From UBA7672 sp044224605 (GTDB lineage: Bacteria; Pseudomonadota; Alphaproteobacteria; Caulobacterales; Hyphomonadaceae): a stretch of DNA of 64,000 bases. Of this stretch, positions 50,328 through 60,900 are shown piece by piece. A program made the translations under genes and the position numbers. The notes under the pieces were generated by a model, which did not search any database, had not been told where the DNA came from, and saw only the letters and a program-made list of their open reading frames with translations. Numbering within the stretch: position 1 is the stretch's first letter; each line of letters begins with the position of its first letter. The DNA lies in the NCBI GenBank assembly GCA_044224605.1, contig JBGAKC010000007.1, positions 62,001-126,000 on the forward strand, given 5' to 3'.

Positions 50328-51611
50328 TCAACTGCCAAAACCTCCGGGTGGCCGCACGCCGCGATCCGGGCTGACCCAACGGGCGCGACGGCCCGGGCGC
50401 TGGGACAGGACGGCAGGATAGGCGGCGATCGTCGCAGCGGTTGAGATGATCCAGTAGGCGAGCGGGTACCAGATGATCCAATAGTAGTATTTCCCAAGCC
50501 CGCGATCGTAACGGCTGTCCAGCCACATCGAGAAAGCGAACTGCACGAGGCAGGTGGCTGCCAGCAACAGCCCGCCATTCTCGGGGATGAAGGGCGCATC
50601 CGCCGGGCCGAGGCCCAGCTGCGGAAACAGCATCGACGGCAGCCACAGGATCACCAGCAACAGCATCTGGTAGGCCCAGAGCACGCTGGCGCACATCTCG
50701 AGAAGCAGCGGCCACATCTGACTCTGCGAGAGATGGCCGAAGACGCCGAAGTTCTTGAGCAGCACCTGCGCGCCGCCCTTGGCCCAGCGCAGCCGCTGCT
50801 TCCACAGCCCGCGCAGCGTTTCCGGCATCAGGATCCAGACGAGCGCGTTCGGTTCGAACTTCACGCGCCAGCCGGCGCGCTGGAGCTTCCAGGTGATGTC
50901 GATGTCCTCGGTCAGCATGTCGGCGCTCCAGTAGCCGACGGAATGGACTGCCGGGCGGTGGAACGCGGTGATGACGCCCGAGACGGTGAACAGCGCGCCG
51001 AAGGTTTTCTGGGCGCGCTTGATGAGGCCGACGATGGACGAGAATTCGCCGACCTGGAGCCGGCCGAGCAGGGTCGAGCGGTTGCGGATGCGCGGATTCC
51101 CCGTGACGGCGGCGACGCCGGGATCGTCGACGAAGTGCTTCGCCATCCAGTGGGCGCAATGCGGATCAAGCAACGCATCGCCGTCTATGCAGATCAGGAT
51201 GTCGTTGCGCGCGAGCAGGGCGCCGGCCTGCAGCGCCATGGCCTTGCCCTGGTTCTGCGCGAGATGGACGACGCGCAGGGCCGGGTGATGCGCCGCGAGA
51301 CGATCAAGCACGGCGCCGGTATTGTCACGGCTGCCGTCATTGATGGCAATGACCTCGAAGTCCGGATACTCGAGCGCGAGGGCGGCGGTGATCGTCTCCT
51401 CGGCGTTGTCGCCTTCATTGTAGCAGGGGATCAGGACCGAGACCGGCGGCGCGTCGGGGCGGCGTACGGGCTGGTTCGCTGGCGGCGTGCCGCGCTCGTT
51501 CTGCCACCAGAACACCGCCGCGCCGGCCATCCAGAGCCACGACATGAAGAGCGGATAGTAGAACGCGAAGCCAAGCGCGTCAGTCCAGAGCGATTGCAGC
51601 GAGGATGGCAT
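50328..51611 (-). CDS. pgaC: Poly-beta-1,6-N-acetyl-D-glucosamine synthase
   Basis: 427 aa from the ATG at 51611, nine bases past the pgaB stop; upstream in-frame starts lie inside pgaB. A GT2 glycosyltransferase with membrane helices at both ends. Motifs are VSVLIPCYNEGDNAEETI, the first Asp in AINDGSRDN, ICIDGDALLDPH (DxD), and KQRLRWAKGGAQVL, the Q(Q/R)xRW motif. It polymerises UDP-GlcNAc into PNAG and needs PgaD. Confidence 0.94.
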   Translation of the reverse strand: MPSSLQSLWTDALGFAFYYPLFMSWLWMAGAAVFWWQNERGTPPANQPVRRPDAPPVSVLIPCYNEGDNAEETITAALALEYPDFEVIAINDGSRDNTGAVLDRLAAHHPALRVVHLAQNQGKAMALQAGALLARNDILICIDGDALLDPHCAHWMAKHFVDDPGVAAVTGNPRIRNRSTLLGRLQVGEFSSIVGLIKRAQKTFGALFTVSGVITAFHRPAVHSVGYWSADMLTEDIDITWKLQRAGWRVKFEPNALVWILMPETLRGLWKQRLRWAKGGAQVLLKNFGVFGHLSQSQMWPLLLEMCASVLWAYQMLLLVILWLPSMLFPQLGLGPADAPFIPENGGLLLAATCLVQFAFSMWLDSRYDRGLGKYYYWIIWYPLAYWIISTAATIAAYPAVLSQRPGRRARWVSPDRGVRPPGGFGS

Positions 51612-51619
51612 GGGTGCGC

Positions 51620-53614
51620 TCAGTGCGGCTTGGGAACGTCTGGCTTGATGGCGAAGGTGTGCCGCATCGGGCTCCACTCCGGGTGGTTCTCGAACAGCAT
51701 GTCGGGATAGTAGGCGATGTGTTCGACGCCCTGGTCGTACAGGCTCTTGATCGTGTCGGTCAGTTCCTGCACCGGGATCGGCCTGTCGTCATGCGCCCAG
51801 TCGACTGTCTGAAGCTCGAACACCACGCGCGACATGGCGCCGGGCCTGTCCTTGACGCGAGCAATCAGGTCCTTGAAGAACTGTGCGTGGTCGGTCGCGC
51901 CTTCCATGTAGGGCATCGCCATGATCGCGGTGAAGTCATAGTTGGCGAGCGAGTTCTCGAAGGCCTGCGAGTACCAGACCTCGGCCTTCGGATCGAGAAC
52001 GACGCGGGCGTAGAGGTTCCGCGCCGTCTTGAGGGCGGGGGATTCGGCGCGAACGGTGTCGGCCAGCTCTTTCGCGAACGTGTCGATCGCATTGATCTTC
52101 ATGATCGTCCAACGGCCGATCATGTCGTCGCTGGCGCGTATTTTCTCGACCGAAGGCGGCAGGCCCCAGTCCTTGTAGGCGGCGAAGGCAAAGCTGGAGG
52201 CGTCTTCATAATCGGAGAGCGTCGCGTCGTCGTGGAACAGGACGCCGTCGAACGTCGCCGAGCGTGAGAGATCCTCGTAGATCTCCTTGACCGTTTCCCG
52301 CACGCGTGGCGAGAACATCGAGAGCCGCTTGTAGCCCATGTTCAGATGCCCGCCGTCGGCGCTGGGCAGCGTGACCAGCTTGTCGTTCGATGCGGGCTCG
52401 CTTGCGGGAAGCTCCCAGGCCATCATCGGCATCCAGGCATAGACGCGTTTCACCTGCGTGCGCGTCTCGATCTGCCAGGCGACGCGGTTGAACAGGTCTG
52501 CGCGCATCGGCATGTGGCGGCTGGGGAAATAGACCGCGTCGGCCGACCCGTTTGCGTCGGGGTCAGCGAAGGCCTGCAGGTAGACCGTGGTGACGGCGAG
52601 CGACTGGATACGGTCCAGCATATGACCGAGATTCCTTTCCTGCTGCGCCGGATCCGCATCGTAGATGTAGTCCAGATCGACGTGCATCACCTTCTGGGCG
52701 CGGTCATTGTCCGACAGATTTTGGTTGCGGAGGTTCATCTCCGCCTCGAGGCTCTGCAGGTTCATCGTGCTCTGCACCAGCACGCGGCGCATAGCCCAGA
52801 GCGGCGTGTCTTCCATGTTGCCGCCATCGTCGAGCGTGAGCCCGATCGGCATGCCGAGCTGCTGTGCAATGTCGCGCAGCGTGTAGGTGTAGCGGCCATA
52901 GGGCCAGGCGATGACGCGCGGCGCCTTGCCGATGCGGTCACGGATGATGTCCCGGCTGCGTTTGAGATCGGCAGTGACGCGAGCCTTGTAGGAGGCTTCG
53001 TCCTCATAGGCGTTCTTGTCAGCCATCCAGCGGCGCGTCGTGGCGGCGGGCTCCATATTGCCCTGCGGATTGCCTTGGATGCCGTGGTGCAGGTCGAAGC
53101 TGTGGCTGCTGACTTCGACGAGGCCGCTTTCGGAAAGCTCGCGAAGCTGCGCCCATGTCATCAGCTTGTCGCGGGTGATCATGCGGCCGTCGAAATTGAC
53201 CGTGCCCTTGTCTTCCTCCCACGCGCCGACGACCGCGACCACGCTGGGGATCTTCAGCATCTTCAGTAGCGGCCAGGCATGCTCGTACATGGAGCGATAG
53301 CCATCGTCGAACGTGATGAGGACAGCCTTGGGCGGCAGCGGGCGGCGGCCGCCATGGTCAGCGAGAATATCGTCGACGGAGACGAAGTTGTAGCCGTTGT
53401 TTTTCAACCAATCGATCTGGCGCACGAACATGGTCGGCGTCACCGCATATTCCGGGATCAGCGCTTCGCCCGGATCGGCGATCTCGTGATAGCTGAGGAC
53501 GGTGAACTTCTCGTCGGTTTCCGAGCTGGCGGAGGCGACAGGCGGCAGCAACGCCAGCACCACCCACACGATCAGGGCCAGGGCCCGTCGTGACCAACCG
53601 CGCTCGAACATCAA
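51620..53614 (-). CDS. pgaB: Poly-beta-1,6-N-acetyl-D-glucosamine N-deacetylase
   Basis: 664 aa with a signal peptide, a NodB deacetylase domain (LITFDDGYRSMYEHAWPLL around residues 99-117, HSFDLHHG at 171-178) and a C-terminal GH153-like domain with DLDYIYDADPAQQERNL and VLFHDDATLSDYED. It deacetylates PNAG in the periplasm for export. The export porin gene pgaA is not upstream: the gene before pgaB encodes a carboxylesterase. Confidence 0.94.
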   Translation of the reverse strand: MMFERGWSRRALALIVWVVLALLPPVASASSETDEKFTVLSYHEIADPGEALIPEYAVTPTMFVRQIDWLKNNGYNFVSVDDILADHGGRRPLPPKAVLITFDDGYRSMYEHAWPLLKMLKIPSVVAVVGAWEEDKGTVNFDGRMITRDKLMTWAQLRELSESGLVEVSSHSFDLHHGIQGNPQGNMEPAATTRRWMADKNAYEDEASYKARVTADLKRSRDIIRDRIGKAPRVIAWPYGRYTYTLRDIAQQLGMPIGLTLDDGGNMEDTPLWAMRRVLVQSTMNLQSLEAEMNLRNQNLSDNDRAQKVMHVDLDYIYDADPAQQERNLGHMLDRIQSLAVTTVYLQAFADPDANGSADAVYFPSRHMPMRADLFNRVAWQIETRTQVKRVYAWMPMMAWELPASEPASNDKLVTLPSADGGHLNMGYKRLSMFSPRVRETVKEIYEDLSRSATFDGVLFHDDATLSDYEDASSFAFAAYKDWGLPPSVEKIRASDDMIGRWTIMKINAIDTFAKELADTVRAESPALKTARNLYARVVLDPKAEVWYSQAFENSLANYDFTAIMAMPYMEGATDHAQFFKDLIARVKDRPGAMSRVVFELQTVDWAHDDRPIPVQELTDTIKSLYDQGVEHIAYYPDMLFENHPEWSPMRHTFAIKPDVPKPH

Positions 53615-53781
53615 TGACCCCCAGGGGCAGGGAAAATCCGTCAGGTGTGCGAGGCTGGGATCTGCCGTGACGGAGGCAAAAGTCGGCCGGGACGCCTTGA
53701 GGCGATGACTCCCGCCGCAACATTGCAGCCAGATTACACGATCATTGAAAGCTCAGCAGACTTCAGCCCGGCCGGCGGCTG

Positions 53782-55410
53782 CTATTCCGTGGCTCGGGCA
53801 GGTGCGGCCGGGTATTTTTCCCAGAGCTTGCGGAAGTCGCCGCGTGCATCACTTTCGACATGCGAGGCCGGATTGTCGAACACCATCGTCATGCGGCGCG
53901 TGGGTTCGTAGGCGTTCCATTTCGGAAGGCGGGGATTGTTGGGATCGCCGGTCGAAGCGAAGGATACCATGACCGAGGCGAGTTCGTCCGACAAGCGCTG
54001 GCTGTTGGCGTTGGGACCGTGAAGCGCGCCGCGGATCTCGTGCATGCTGGGGCCGACGTCGACGGCGTGAGTTGCGCCATAGCGGCCGTCCCAGGCGGGG
54101 CTCGGGGCTTTCCAGAGATAGACGTAAGCAGGGGCGCCGCCTTGCGCTGCCTTGCGTTCGGCCATGATGAAGCTGGCGCTGCGGCCCTGATCGCTGATGA
54201 TGCGCGACTGGATGAGATAGGCCGAGGCCTTGGCGTCTTCCTTGCGATACATGCCGAGAATGTCGTCTGTTGCTTCGCCGACGCGAGGGCGGAGCATCGT
54301 CTTCACGCCATCCCATGTCTGATCGTAATTGGCCTGGCGATACGTGCGCTCATCGAGTGTGGTGCTGATGATCAGCGGAACATCAGCGGAGATTGCAGGG
54401 GCGTCCGGATCGAAGGGATGGCGCGGCATCGCGACGCCGTCGAGGACCGGCGAGAAGGATCCCGGCGCTTCGCCCCTGGCGCGCGCTCCGGCCTCGATAT
54501 CCGCCTGGGCCGACAGGAGATCGTACCAGGGCAGGGCCTGAAGCTTCTTGGTATCCGACGCCTTGATGTTCAGCGCCGCCAGGAGCGTGTCGGAGGATTT
54601 CTTCGCGACATCGCGCGGCGTGGCGCGAAGGCGTGCGCCGCTCATCTCGACGGCGCGATGGAACAATCCTTTCGCGGAAGGCATGGCCATCAGCGTCGAG
54701 ACTTTCGCGCCGCCGCCAGACTGGCCGAAGATCATGACGCGGCTGGGATCGCCGCCGAAGCCCTCGATGTTCTCCTTCACCCAGGCGAGCGCGGCGGAGA
54801 GGTCCAGCATCCCTGCCATGCCGGCCTGAGCGAAGTCCTTCGGCGCGCCGGAGTCGGTGATGTGGAGATAGCCGAAGGCGCTGAGCCGGTGGTTTACGGA
54901 AACCACGACGCAATCACCGAAGCGCGACAGCATTTCACCGTCCATGCCGGGCGAGTTGCTGGATCCGCCGTAGAAGCCGCCGCCGTGGAAGCGCACGAGC
55001 ACGGGCTTCTTCGCGGTGCGCGACAGGGTGGGGGTCCAGATATTGAGGTTGAGGCAGTTCTCGCCCATGCCGCCGGGCTGTACGTCATTGAAGATGAGGT
55101 TGGCGTAGTCGCGCGTGCGATCTGCCGGCACTTGCGGGCTGATGTTGCCGTAGTCGAGCGCGTCGCGCACGCCGGCCCATTTCTTCACTGGCTTGGGCGA
55201 CCGGAAGCGATTGGCGCCGGACGTATCAGCGCCGTAGTGCACGCCTTTGAAGACCTTGATGCCGCCGCTGACCAGACCGCGCAACTTGCCGTTGCTGGTC
55301 TCGGCGACAGGAAAAAGGTCCTCGGTCTTGGCCCAGGCCGAGCTTGTCATGGCCAGTCCAGCCGCCGCGCCGGCCAGCAACGCGCGACGATTGAGGTTGA
55401 TATGCGTCAT
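53782..55410 (-). CDS. Tat-exported type-B carboxylesterase
   Basis: 542 aa. N-terminal twin-arginine signal (NLNRRALLAGAAAGLAMTSSAWA). Type-B esterase fold: VFKGVHYGAD, GENCLNLNIWTP, RFHGGGFYGGS (oxyanion hole) and FGQSGGGAKV with nucleophile Ser231. It hydrolyses esters outside the cytoplasm. It is divergent from the TetR gene, and together with the MFS and TonB receptor genes downstream forms what looks like an uptake/degradation group. Confidence 0.92.
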   Translation of the reverse strand: MTHINLNRRALLAGAAAGLAMTSSAWAKTEDLFPVAETSNGKLRGLVSGGIKVFKGVHYGADTSGANRFRSPKPVKKWAGVRDALDYGNISPQVPADRTRDYANLIFNDVQPGGMGENCLNLNIWTPTLSRTAKKPVLVRFHGGGFYGGSSNSPGMDGEMLSRFGDCVVVSVNHRLSAFGYLHITDSGAPKDFAQAGMAGMLDLSAALAWVKENIEGFGGDPSRVMIFGQSGGGAKVSTLMAMPSAKGLFHRAVEMSGARLRATPRDVAKKSSDTLLAALNIKASDTKKLQALPWYDLLSAQADIEAGARARGEAPGSFSPVLDGVAMPRHPFDPDAPAISADVPLIISTTLDERTYRQANYDQTWDGVKTMLRPRVGEATDDILGMYRKEDAKASAYLIQSRIISDQGRSASFIMAERKAAQGGAPAYVYLWKAPSPAWDGRYGATHAVDVGPSMHEIRGALHGPNANSQRLSDELASVMVSFASTGDPNNPRLPKWNAYEPTRRMTMVFDNPASHVESDARGDFRKLWEKYPAAPARATE

Positions 55411-55761
55411 GTAGCGGATCTCCCCATCCGGCCGATTTTTTCCGGCCGGCCAATCTTTTCATTGAGAAAATCAGGCGGAGGTCCTCGCGTCAATCAACAG
55501 TCTGCCTGAACCGCAATCTGGCATTTCGCGCGGAGTGATCAGTGAGCGGCGCTGCGCCTCCTGCCGATACCGAACAGTCAGGCCAGGCGTGCGTTACGGT
55601 GATCCATGCGATCGGCGCCTGCACGGGGTCAGGCGTGACGGTATAGATTGACAAGAGGCGGCGACGCCCCGACTACAAGCCAAGAGGGGACTGCAACGCA
55701 GCTCGGCGTATCGGCGGATGTGGCTCAACAGCCTGCCCCGGACGACAAGAGGATTGGCCAG
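55411..55761. other. Divergent promoter region of carboxylesterase and TetR genes
   Basis: 351 bases without a gene. Near the esterase start are GC-rich inverted words (GGCCGG / CCGGCC around 55430-55455) and an AT-rich stretch (CTTTTCATTGAGAAAAT, 55454-55470). On plus a TTGACA at 55647-55652 is a -35 candidate for the TetR gene, with no good -10. The frame upstream of the TetR ATG is open but not conserved-looking. Confidence 0.4.
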
Positions 55762-56433
55762 ATGTCAGAAGGCGCAACCACGAACCGTCCGCGTCGCACG
55801 AAGGCGGAGCAGCGCGCCGAGAGTCTCGAGCAAATCCTTGATGCCGCCGAGTATCTGTTTTCGAAGCATGGCCTGCACGGTGTGACGCTGCGCGATGTGG
55901 CCCAGCGCGTGGGCAGTCACACGACGCTGTTGCACTACTATTTCAAGGACAAGACGCATCTTTTCGAGGCCGTGTTCGCGCGGCGGGCGGGCATTACCAG
56001 CGGCCGGCGCATGGCTGCGCTCGAACGGTACGAGAAGGAAGCAGGCGACAATCCGACCGTCGAAGGGGCGTTGCGGGCGTTTCTCGATACCGACCTCGAT
56101 CTCTACTATGAGGGCGGCGAGGGATGGATGAACTACGGCGCCTTTGGCGCGCGCGCCAGCAACACGCCCGAAGGCGCGAAGCTGATGGACCTGCACTTCG
56201 ATCCCGTGGTGCTGAAACTCGTCAGCATCCTGAAGCGCGCTTTGCCCGACTATTCGGAAGAGGACATTTTCTGGGGTTATCACTTCGTGACTGGCGCGCT
56301 GATGAACACGCTCGCGCGCACGGGACGGATCGACCGGCTGTCCGGCGGACTTTGCCATTCTGATGACTTTCCCGCGGTGAAGAAACGCATGGCCAAGTTC
56401 ATGGCCGCCGGCTTCCTGTCGTTGAAGTCCTGA
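55762..56433 (+). CDS. TetR/AcrR family transcription regulator
   Basis: 223 aa from the ATG at 55762 (AGAGGA upstream). The N-terminal HTH is ILDAAEYLFSKHGLHGVTLRDVAQRVGSHTTLLHYYFKDKTHLFEAVF, complete TetR pattern. The C-terminal ligand domain resembles the TetR_C type of the CerR/RutR group (DLDLYYEGGEGWMNY, GYHFVTGALMNTLARTGRIDRLSGG). It probably represses neighbours. Confidence 0.9.
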   Translation: MSEGATTNRPRRTKAEQRAESLEQILDAAEYLFSKHGLHGVTLRDVAQRVGSHTTLLHYYFKDKTHLFEAVFARRAGITSGRRMAALERYEKEAGDNPTVEGALRAFLDTDLDLYYEGGEGWMNYGAFGARASNTPEGAKLMDLHFDPVVLKLVSILKRALPDYSEEDIFWGYHFVTGALMNTLARTGRIDRLSGGLCHSDDFPAVKKRMAKFMAAGFLSLKS

Positions 56434-56451
56434 CAGGGCGTACAATTCAGA

Positions 56452-57744
56452 TCAGGAGCGTGTTTCACCTCCTGTATTGATGCTTTCCTTTCCAAGCATC
56501 CGCGCCAGCCATAGAAAGAGGCCTATGGCGAGCATGTAGAACGGCGTGAGGCCGTAGAGCGCGAACTGCAGCGAATTGTCCGGATGGCTTGCCTTGAAGA
56601 AATCGCTCACGGCGCCGACGAAGGTCGGGCCGAGTCCGAGTCCGATCAGGTTCATGATCAGCAGCAACAGGGCGCCGGACATCACGCGTTGTTCCGGCCG
56701 GACCTCCTCCTGCACGAGCGCGACGGCCGATGAGAGGTAGAAATAGTTGAGGAATGTCGGGCCTATCAGGAAGACGAGCGCGATCTGCCAGGCCGGGACC
56801 CAGACGAAGGCGAGGTAGAACGGGATGGCGAGGGCCAGCGAGGCCGCCGGGATCGTCGCGTAGTATCGCTTCGAGCGGCGGACGAACTTGTCGATCATGC
56901 GTCCGGAAACGAAGATCCCCGCGCTCATGCCGATGCCCACGACCAGCGCGTACCAGATGGCCACTTCGCCGAGCATCATGCCTTTCTCGCGCATGAGGAA
57001 GAGCGTGGTGAAATTGCCCAGTCCATAGGTGATGAACTGCGTGGCGCCGCTGCCAAATGCGGCCAGCAACAGCGTGGGCCGCGAGAAGAACATTGCCAAC
57101 GTCTCGCCAAATTTCGCATTCTGCACGGGAGTTGCTGCGCGGGGAGCATCGAGGCCGCCGCGGCGTGGTTCGCGGACGACAAGAAAGACGGCAATCGCGG
57201 TCACGATGCCGATTGCGCCAAGAAACAGGAAGGCGTGGCGCCAGCTGAAGGCTACCGCGATCGCTGCGCCGAACGCGATGCCAAGCGCCTGTCCGACGGG
57301 CGGACCGAGGTTGAAGATGCCGAGCGCTGTCCCGCGCCGGCCGGGTGGAAAGTAGTCGGAGATGATGGCGTAGGAGGGCGGAACGCCGCCGGCTTCACCG
57401 ATACCGACCGTCATGCGGGCGGCTACGAGCTGCGGATAGTTCCCGGCGAGGCCGCAGCCCATCGTTGCTGCGCTCCAGAGGCCACACGCGAGTGAGAGTA
57501 CTTTTACGCGGTTCGTCCTGTCGGCAAGCCAGCCGACCGGAATCGAGATGAGGCAGTAGAAGAGCGCGAAATAGAGTCCGCTGATGAGGCCGAGCTCGGT
57601 GTCGGTTATTTTCAGCGTGTCCTGGATCGGCTTGGCGAGGATCGACAGGAGCTGCCGGTCGAGGAAGTTCAGCACGTAGACAAACCACAACATGCCGAGC
57701 GCAACCCACGCCTGTGAGCGTGGCGCAGAGATCCCGTCTCGCAC
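56452..57744 (-). CDS. MFS transporter, spinster-like
   Basis: 430 aa from GTG 57744, chosen because GGGAGGAAGCAG precedes it; an ATG 26 codons upstream gives a non-homologous-looking leader. Twelve helices, with VLNFLDRQLLSILAKPIQ, the motif GWLADRTNRVKVL between TM2 and TM3, and the DYFPPGRRGTALGIFNLGPPVGQ segment typical of the spinster-type MFS group. It moves an unknown organic solute, possibly the product of the neighbouring esterase. Confidence 0.88.
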   Translation of the reverse strand: MRDGISAPRSQAWVALGMLWFVYVLNFLDRQLLSILAKPIQDTLKITDTELGLISGLYFALFYCLISIPVGWLADRTNRVKVLSLACGLWSAATMGCGLAGNYPQLVAARMTVGIGEAGGVPPSYAIISDYFPPGRRGTALGIFNLGPPVGQALGIAFGAAIAVAFSWRHAFLFLGAIGIVTAIAVFLVVREPRRGGLDAPRAATPVQNAKFGETLAMFFSRPTLLLAAFGSGATQFITYGLGNFTTLFLMREKGMMLGEVAIWYALVVGIGMSAGIFVSGRMIDKFVRRSKRYYATIPAASLALAIPFYLAFVWVPAWQIALVFLIGPTFLNYFYLSSAVALVQEEVRPEQRVMSGALLLLIMNLIGLGLGPTFVGAVSDFFKASHPDNSLQFALYGLTPFYMLAIGLFLWLARMLGKESINTGGETRS

Positions 57745-57839
57745 CTGCTTCCTCCCGTTCCCGCGACCGATCTGACGTCGATCCGCAGGCTGACCATGCG
57801 GTCGGAGAGAGCTATCCGTCAATGTTCACTATCGTGTGC

Positions 57840-57880
57840 GTGAGTATCTTGACAGCTGATATCAGGCCTAAGATGCTCAC
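57840..57880. promoter_or_regulatory. Large dyad upstream of the TonB-receptor gene
   Basis: GTGAGTATCTT (57840-57850) and AAGATGCTCAC (57870-57880) form an inverted repeat with one mismatch, centred on the perfect palindrome CTGATATCAG (57856-57865). A TTGACA at 57849-57854 overlaps the left arm, so a bound protein could block a promoter. Distance to the receptor ATG is 47 bases. The TetR protein nearby is a candidate binder (inference). Confidence 0.55.
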
Positions 57881-57927
57881 TCCCATAAGAATGAGAGTCT
57901 CATGACTCGAACGGGGAGGTTAAAACC

Positions 57928-60900
57928 ATGAACTTCAAGCTCCGCAGCGCGTCGAGCGCTGCGCTACTCGTTGGTTTGGCTGGAGCCTTTCCGGCATGGG
58001 CCCAGACCAGCCCGCAACCTGCGGTTGATCAGACGCCGCCGGCGCAGGCCAGCAGCTCAGACAGCGAAGATCGCGTCGTCGTCACCGGATCGCTGATCCG
58101 CGGCACGCCGGAGGACGCAGCTCTGCCTGTCGAAGTCTTCTCCCAGGAAGAGCTTGAGGATCGCGGCGCGCCGACAGCGCTCGAATTCGCGAAGAGCCTG
58201 ACGATCGCCGGCCCCACCTCGGGTGAAGCCTACTATTTCGGTGGTCCGGCGCTGATCGGCTCGGTCAACTACAACCTGCGCGGCATCGGGGCCGACAAGA
58301 CGCTGACCCTGCTCAACGGCCGGCGCATGAGCTCCAACACCTCGAACATCCCGTTCGCTGCGATCTCGCGCATCGAGATCCTGAAGGACGGCGCCGCGGT
58401 GACCTATGGCGCCGACGCCACGGGCGGCGTCGTCAACTTCATCACGCGCGACAGCTTCCAGGGTCTCGAGGTCAACGCCCAGTACAAATACATCGACGGC
58501 TCGGATGGCGACTACGGCCTCAGCGTCCTCGGCGGCTTTGGCAGCGATAATGTCAACTTCCTGTGGTCTGCGGAGTGGGAACACCGCTCTCACCTCAAGG
58601 CCATCGACCGCGACTGGACGTGGGATTCATTCAATCCCTCCGCCGGCGCCAACTACAACCCGGCGCCGTGGTCGACGCTGACCAACCTCGCGGGCTGGCT
58701 GCCGCTTGGTCCGTTGCCCGCGACGCCGACAGTCGGCGCCAACGGTGCTGAATTCGGCGCGCCGATCGCGGGCATCACGTCCGACTTCAATGCGACTTCG
58801 TGTGCTGCGGTGGGGGGCGGTACGACAACGCCTTCACCTGCGCGTACAACTACTCAAATTACTACAATCTGGTCGAAGACAACGACATCTATCGCGCTTT
58901 CGCGCAGGTCAACGCCGACATCAACGAGAACATGAGGTTCCACGTTGAGGCGGCGTACGGACAGGTGAAGACGCCGCACATGTATGCCTCGCCATCTCAG
59001 CCTGTCATTCGCGGTCCTGCTATGGCCACCGGGGCGACGTTCCAGTTCTATGTGCCGATCACCAACCCCTATGCCGCAGCCTTCGCGCAGCGGACCGGCA
59101 CGACGGCCGCTTCGGGATTCACGCCGGTCACATATCGCGTGCTGGGCCATGGCGGGAACCAGGCGTTCGGCGCCAATGGCGTGCCGGACGAGATCGACAA
59201 CCAGCTGTGGCGCGCGTCAGCCAGCCTCGATGGCGAACTGGGCGACTGGGCCGGCGTGTTCAAGGACGTCGGCTACGACTTCGCAGTTACGTACAATCAG
59301 GCGATCAACTACAACACGCACCCGGACATCATCGGCTCCCGCTTCCAGGAAGCGCTAAACGGGTTCGGCGGCCCTAACTGCAGCGCCGCCGACCTCGATC
59401 CGAACCGCTTTGGCACCCAGAACGCTGCAGCGGCCGGCAAGAACGGTTGCCAGTACTGGAACCCGTTCGCGACCTCGTTCGCGAAACAGCCGGTGCGTAA
59501 TCTCACCAACCCGCAATATGTGGCGGGAACCGAGAACTCGGTCGAGCTGACGCGCTGGCTCTTCGACTCTCGCGGGATCGAAACCATCGCTTCCAGTCTC
59601 ACCTTCGATCTCGTGTTCAACGGCAAGTCGGGAATCCAACTTCCCGGCGGCGAAATCGGCTGGGCGCTCGGCGCCCAGGGACGGCAGTTCGAAAGCCGGG
59701 AAGTGGTCAACAGCCCGTTCATGAACGGCTCGATCCAGTGCGAATGGCCGCACGGAACGACGAGCCAGAACGGAGCCGGTTCGCTTCCGCTGGAGGCCAA
59801 TCCGCTGCCTACAAACAACCCGAACTTCCGCGGCTGCACGCCGGACAATCCGGGTCCGTTCGTGGCCTTCGTGCCCGACCCGCCGAACTATGCCGACCAG
59901 CAGCAGCATTCGTTCTTCGGCGAATTGCAGATTCCCGTGCTCGACACCGTTAACCTGCAGGCCGCCGTGAGGCGTGAGGAGTTCTCAGGTGGTCTCGGCG
60001 CTACGGTCTACAAGGTCGCCGGCAAATGGGATGTCTTCGGCCCGCTGTCGCTGCGCGCCTCCTACGGCACCAACTACCAGACGCCGCCGGTTGGCACGAT
60101 TCCCGGCGCCCAGACTGTCGGCGCGCGCACCTATACGGTCGCCGCAGGCAACTGGCTCGGCGCGAGGTTCATCACCGACGCCAGCATCAAGCCGGAGACG
60201 GCGAAATCATGGAACGTCGGCGCGATCTGGGACAGCCAGGGCTTTGCCGCTGACCACGACTTCCGCCTGATCGTCGACTACTTCGACATCGAGACGGAAG
60301 ACCAGATCGGGCAGATCGCCGATCCCAACCAGATCGCCAGCCTGGTGTTCAACGGCCCCGGCGGCACGATCACTACCTGCGATCCGAACGTGCAGCCCCT
60401 GGTGCGCCGGATTTCGTTCAACGGCACATGCACCGTCGGCATGACGGGTATCGGCACCTTCAACATGGTCGATACGCTGTATGGCAACGGTCCGGGCCAG
60501 ACCACGAACGGCTATGACATTCAGGCGACCTACACGATGCCGTTCGGACCGGGTGATCTATCGCTCGATCTCACAGCGACGAAGGTCACGGAACTGAAGA
60601 CCGGACCGACGGCGCTCGACGGTGTCACCGTCTCAACTGGCGACGACCGGCTCGGTACCTTGAACTTCGCCACCTTCGCCCTCGCGGCGCCGGAATGGCG
60701 CGCCAACTTCAGCGGCAACTATCGCTTCGACCGCCACAACTTCCGTCTCGGCGTGAACTTTGTTTCCGCCGTGACCGACGAACGCGCTGGCACGCAATAT
60801 GGCGAAAGCGGCGAGGACTGGATCACCGCCGACTTCACCTATCGCTTCGAGGTGACGGACGATCTCGCCCTGACCGCCACGGTCGCGAACATCTTCGATC

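Noticed and set aside
50077..51159. 360-codon frame on minus overlapping pgaC and pgaD
   Set aside because: Out of frame with both. The translation is Arg/Pro/Ala-rich; pgaC and pgaD carry the family motifs.
53860..55509. 549-codon frame on plus opposite the carboxylesterase
   Set aside because: Antisense shadow; longer than the real gene only because GC-rich codons leave few stops.
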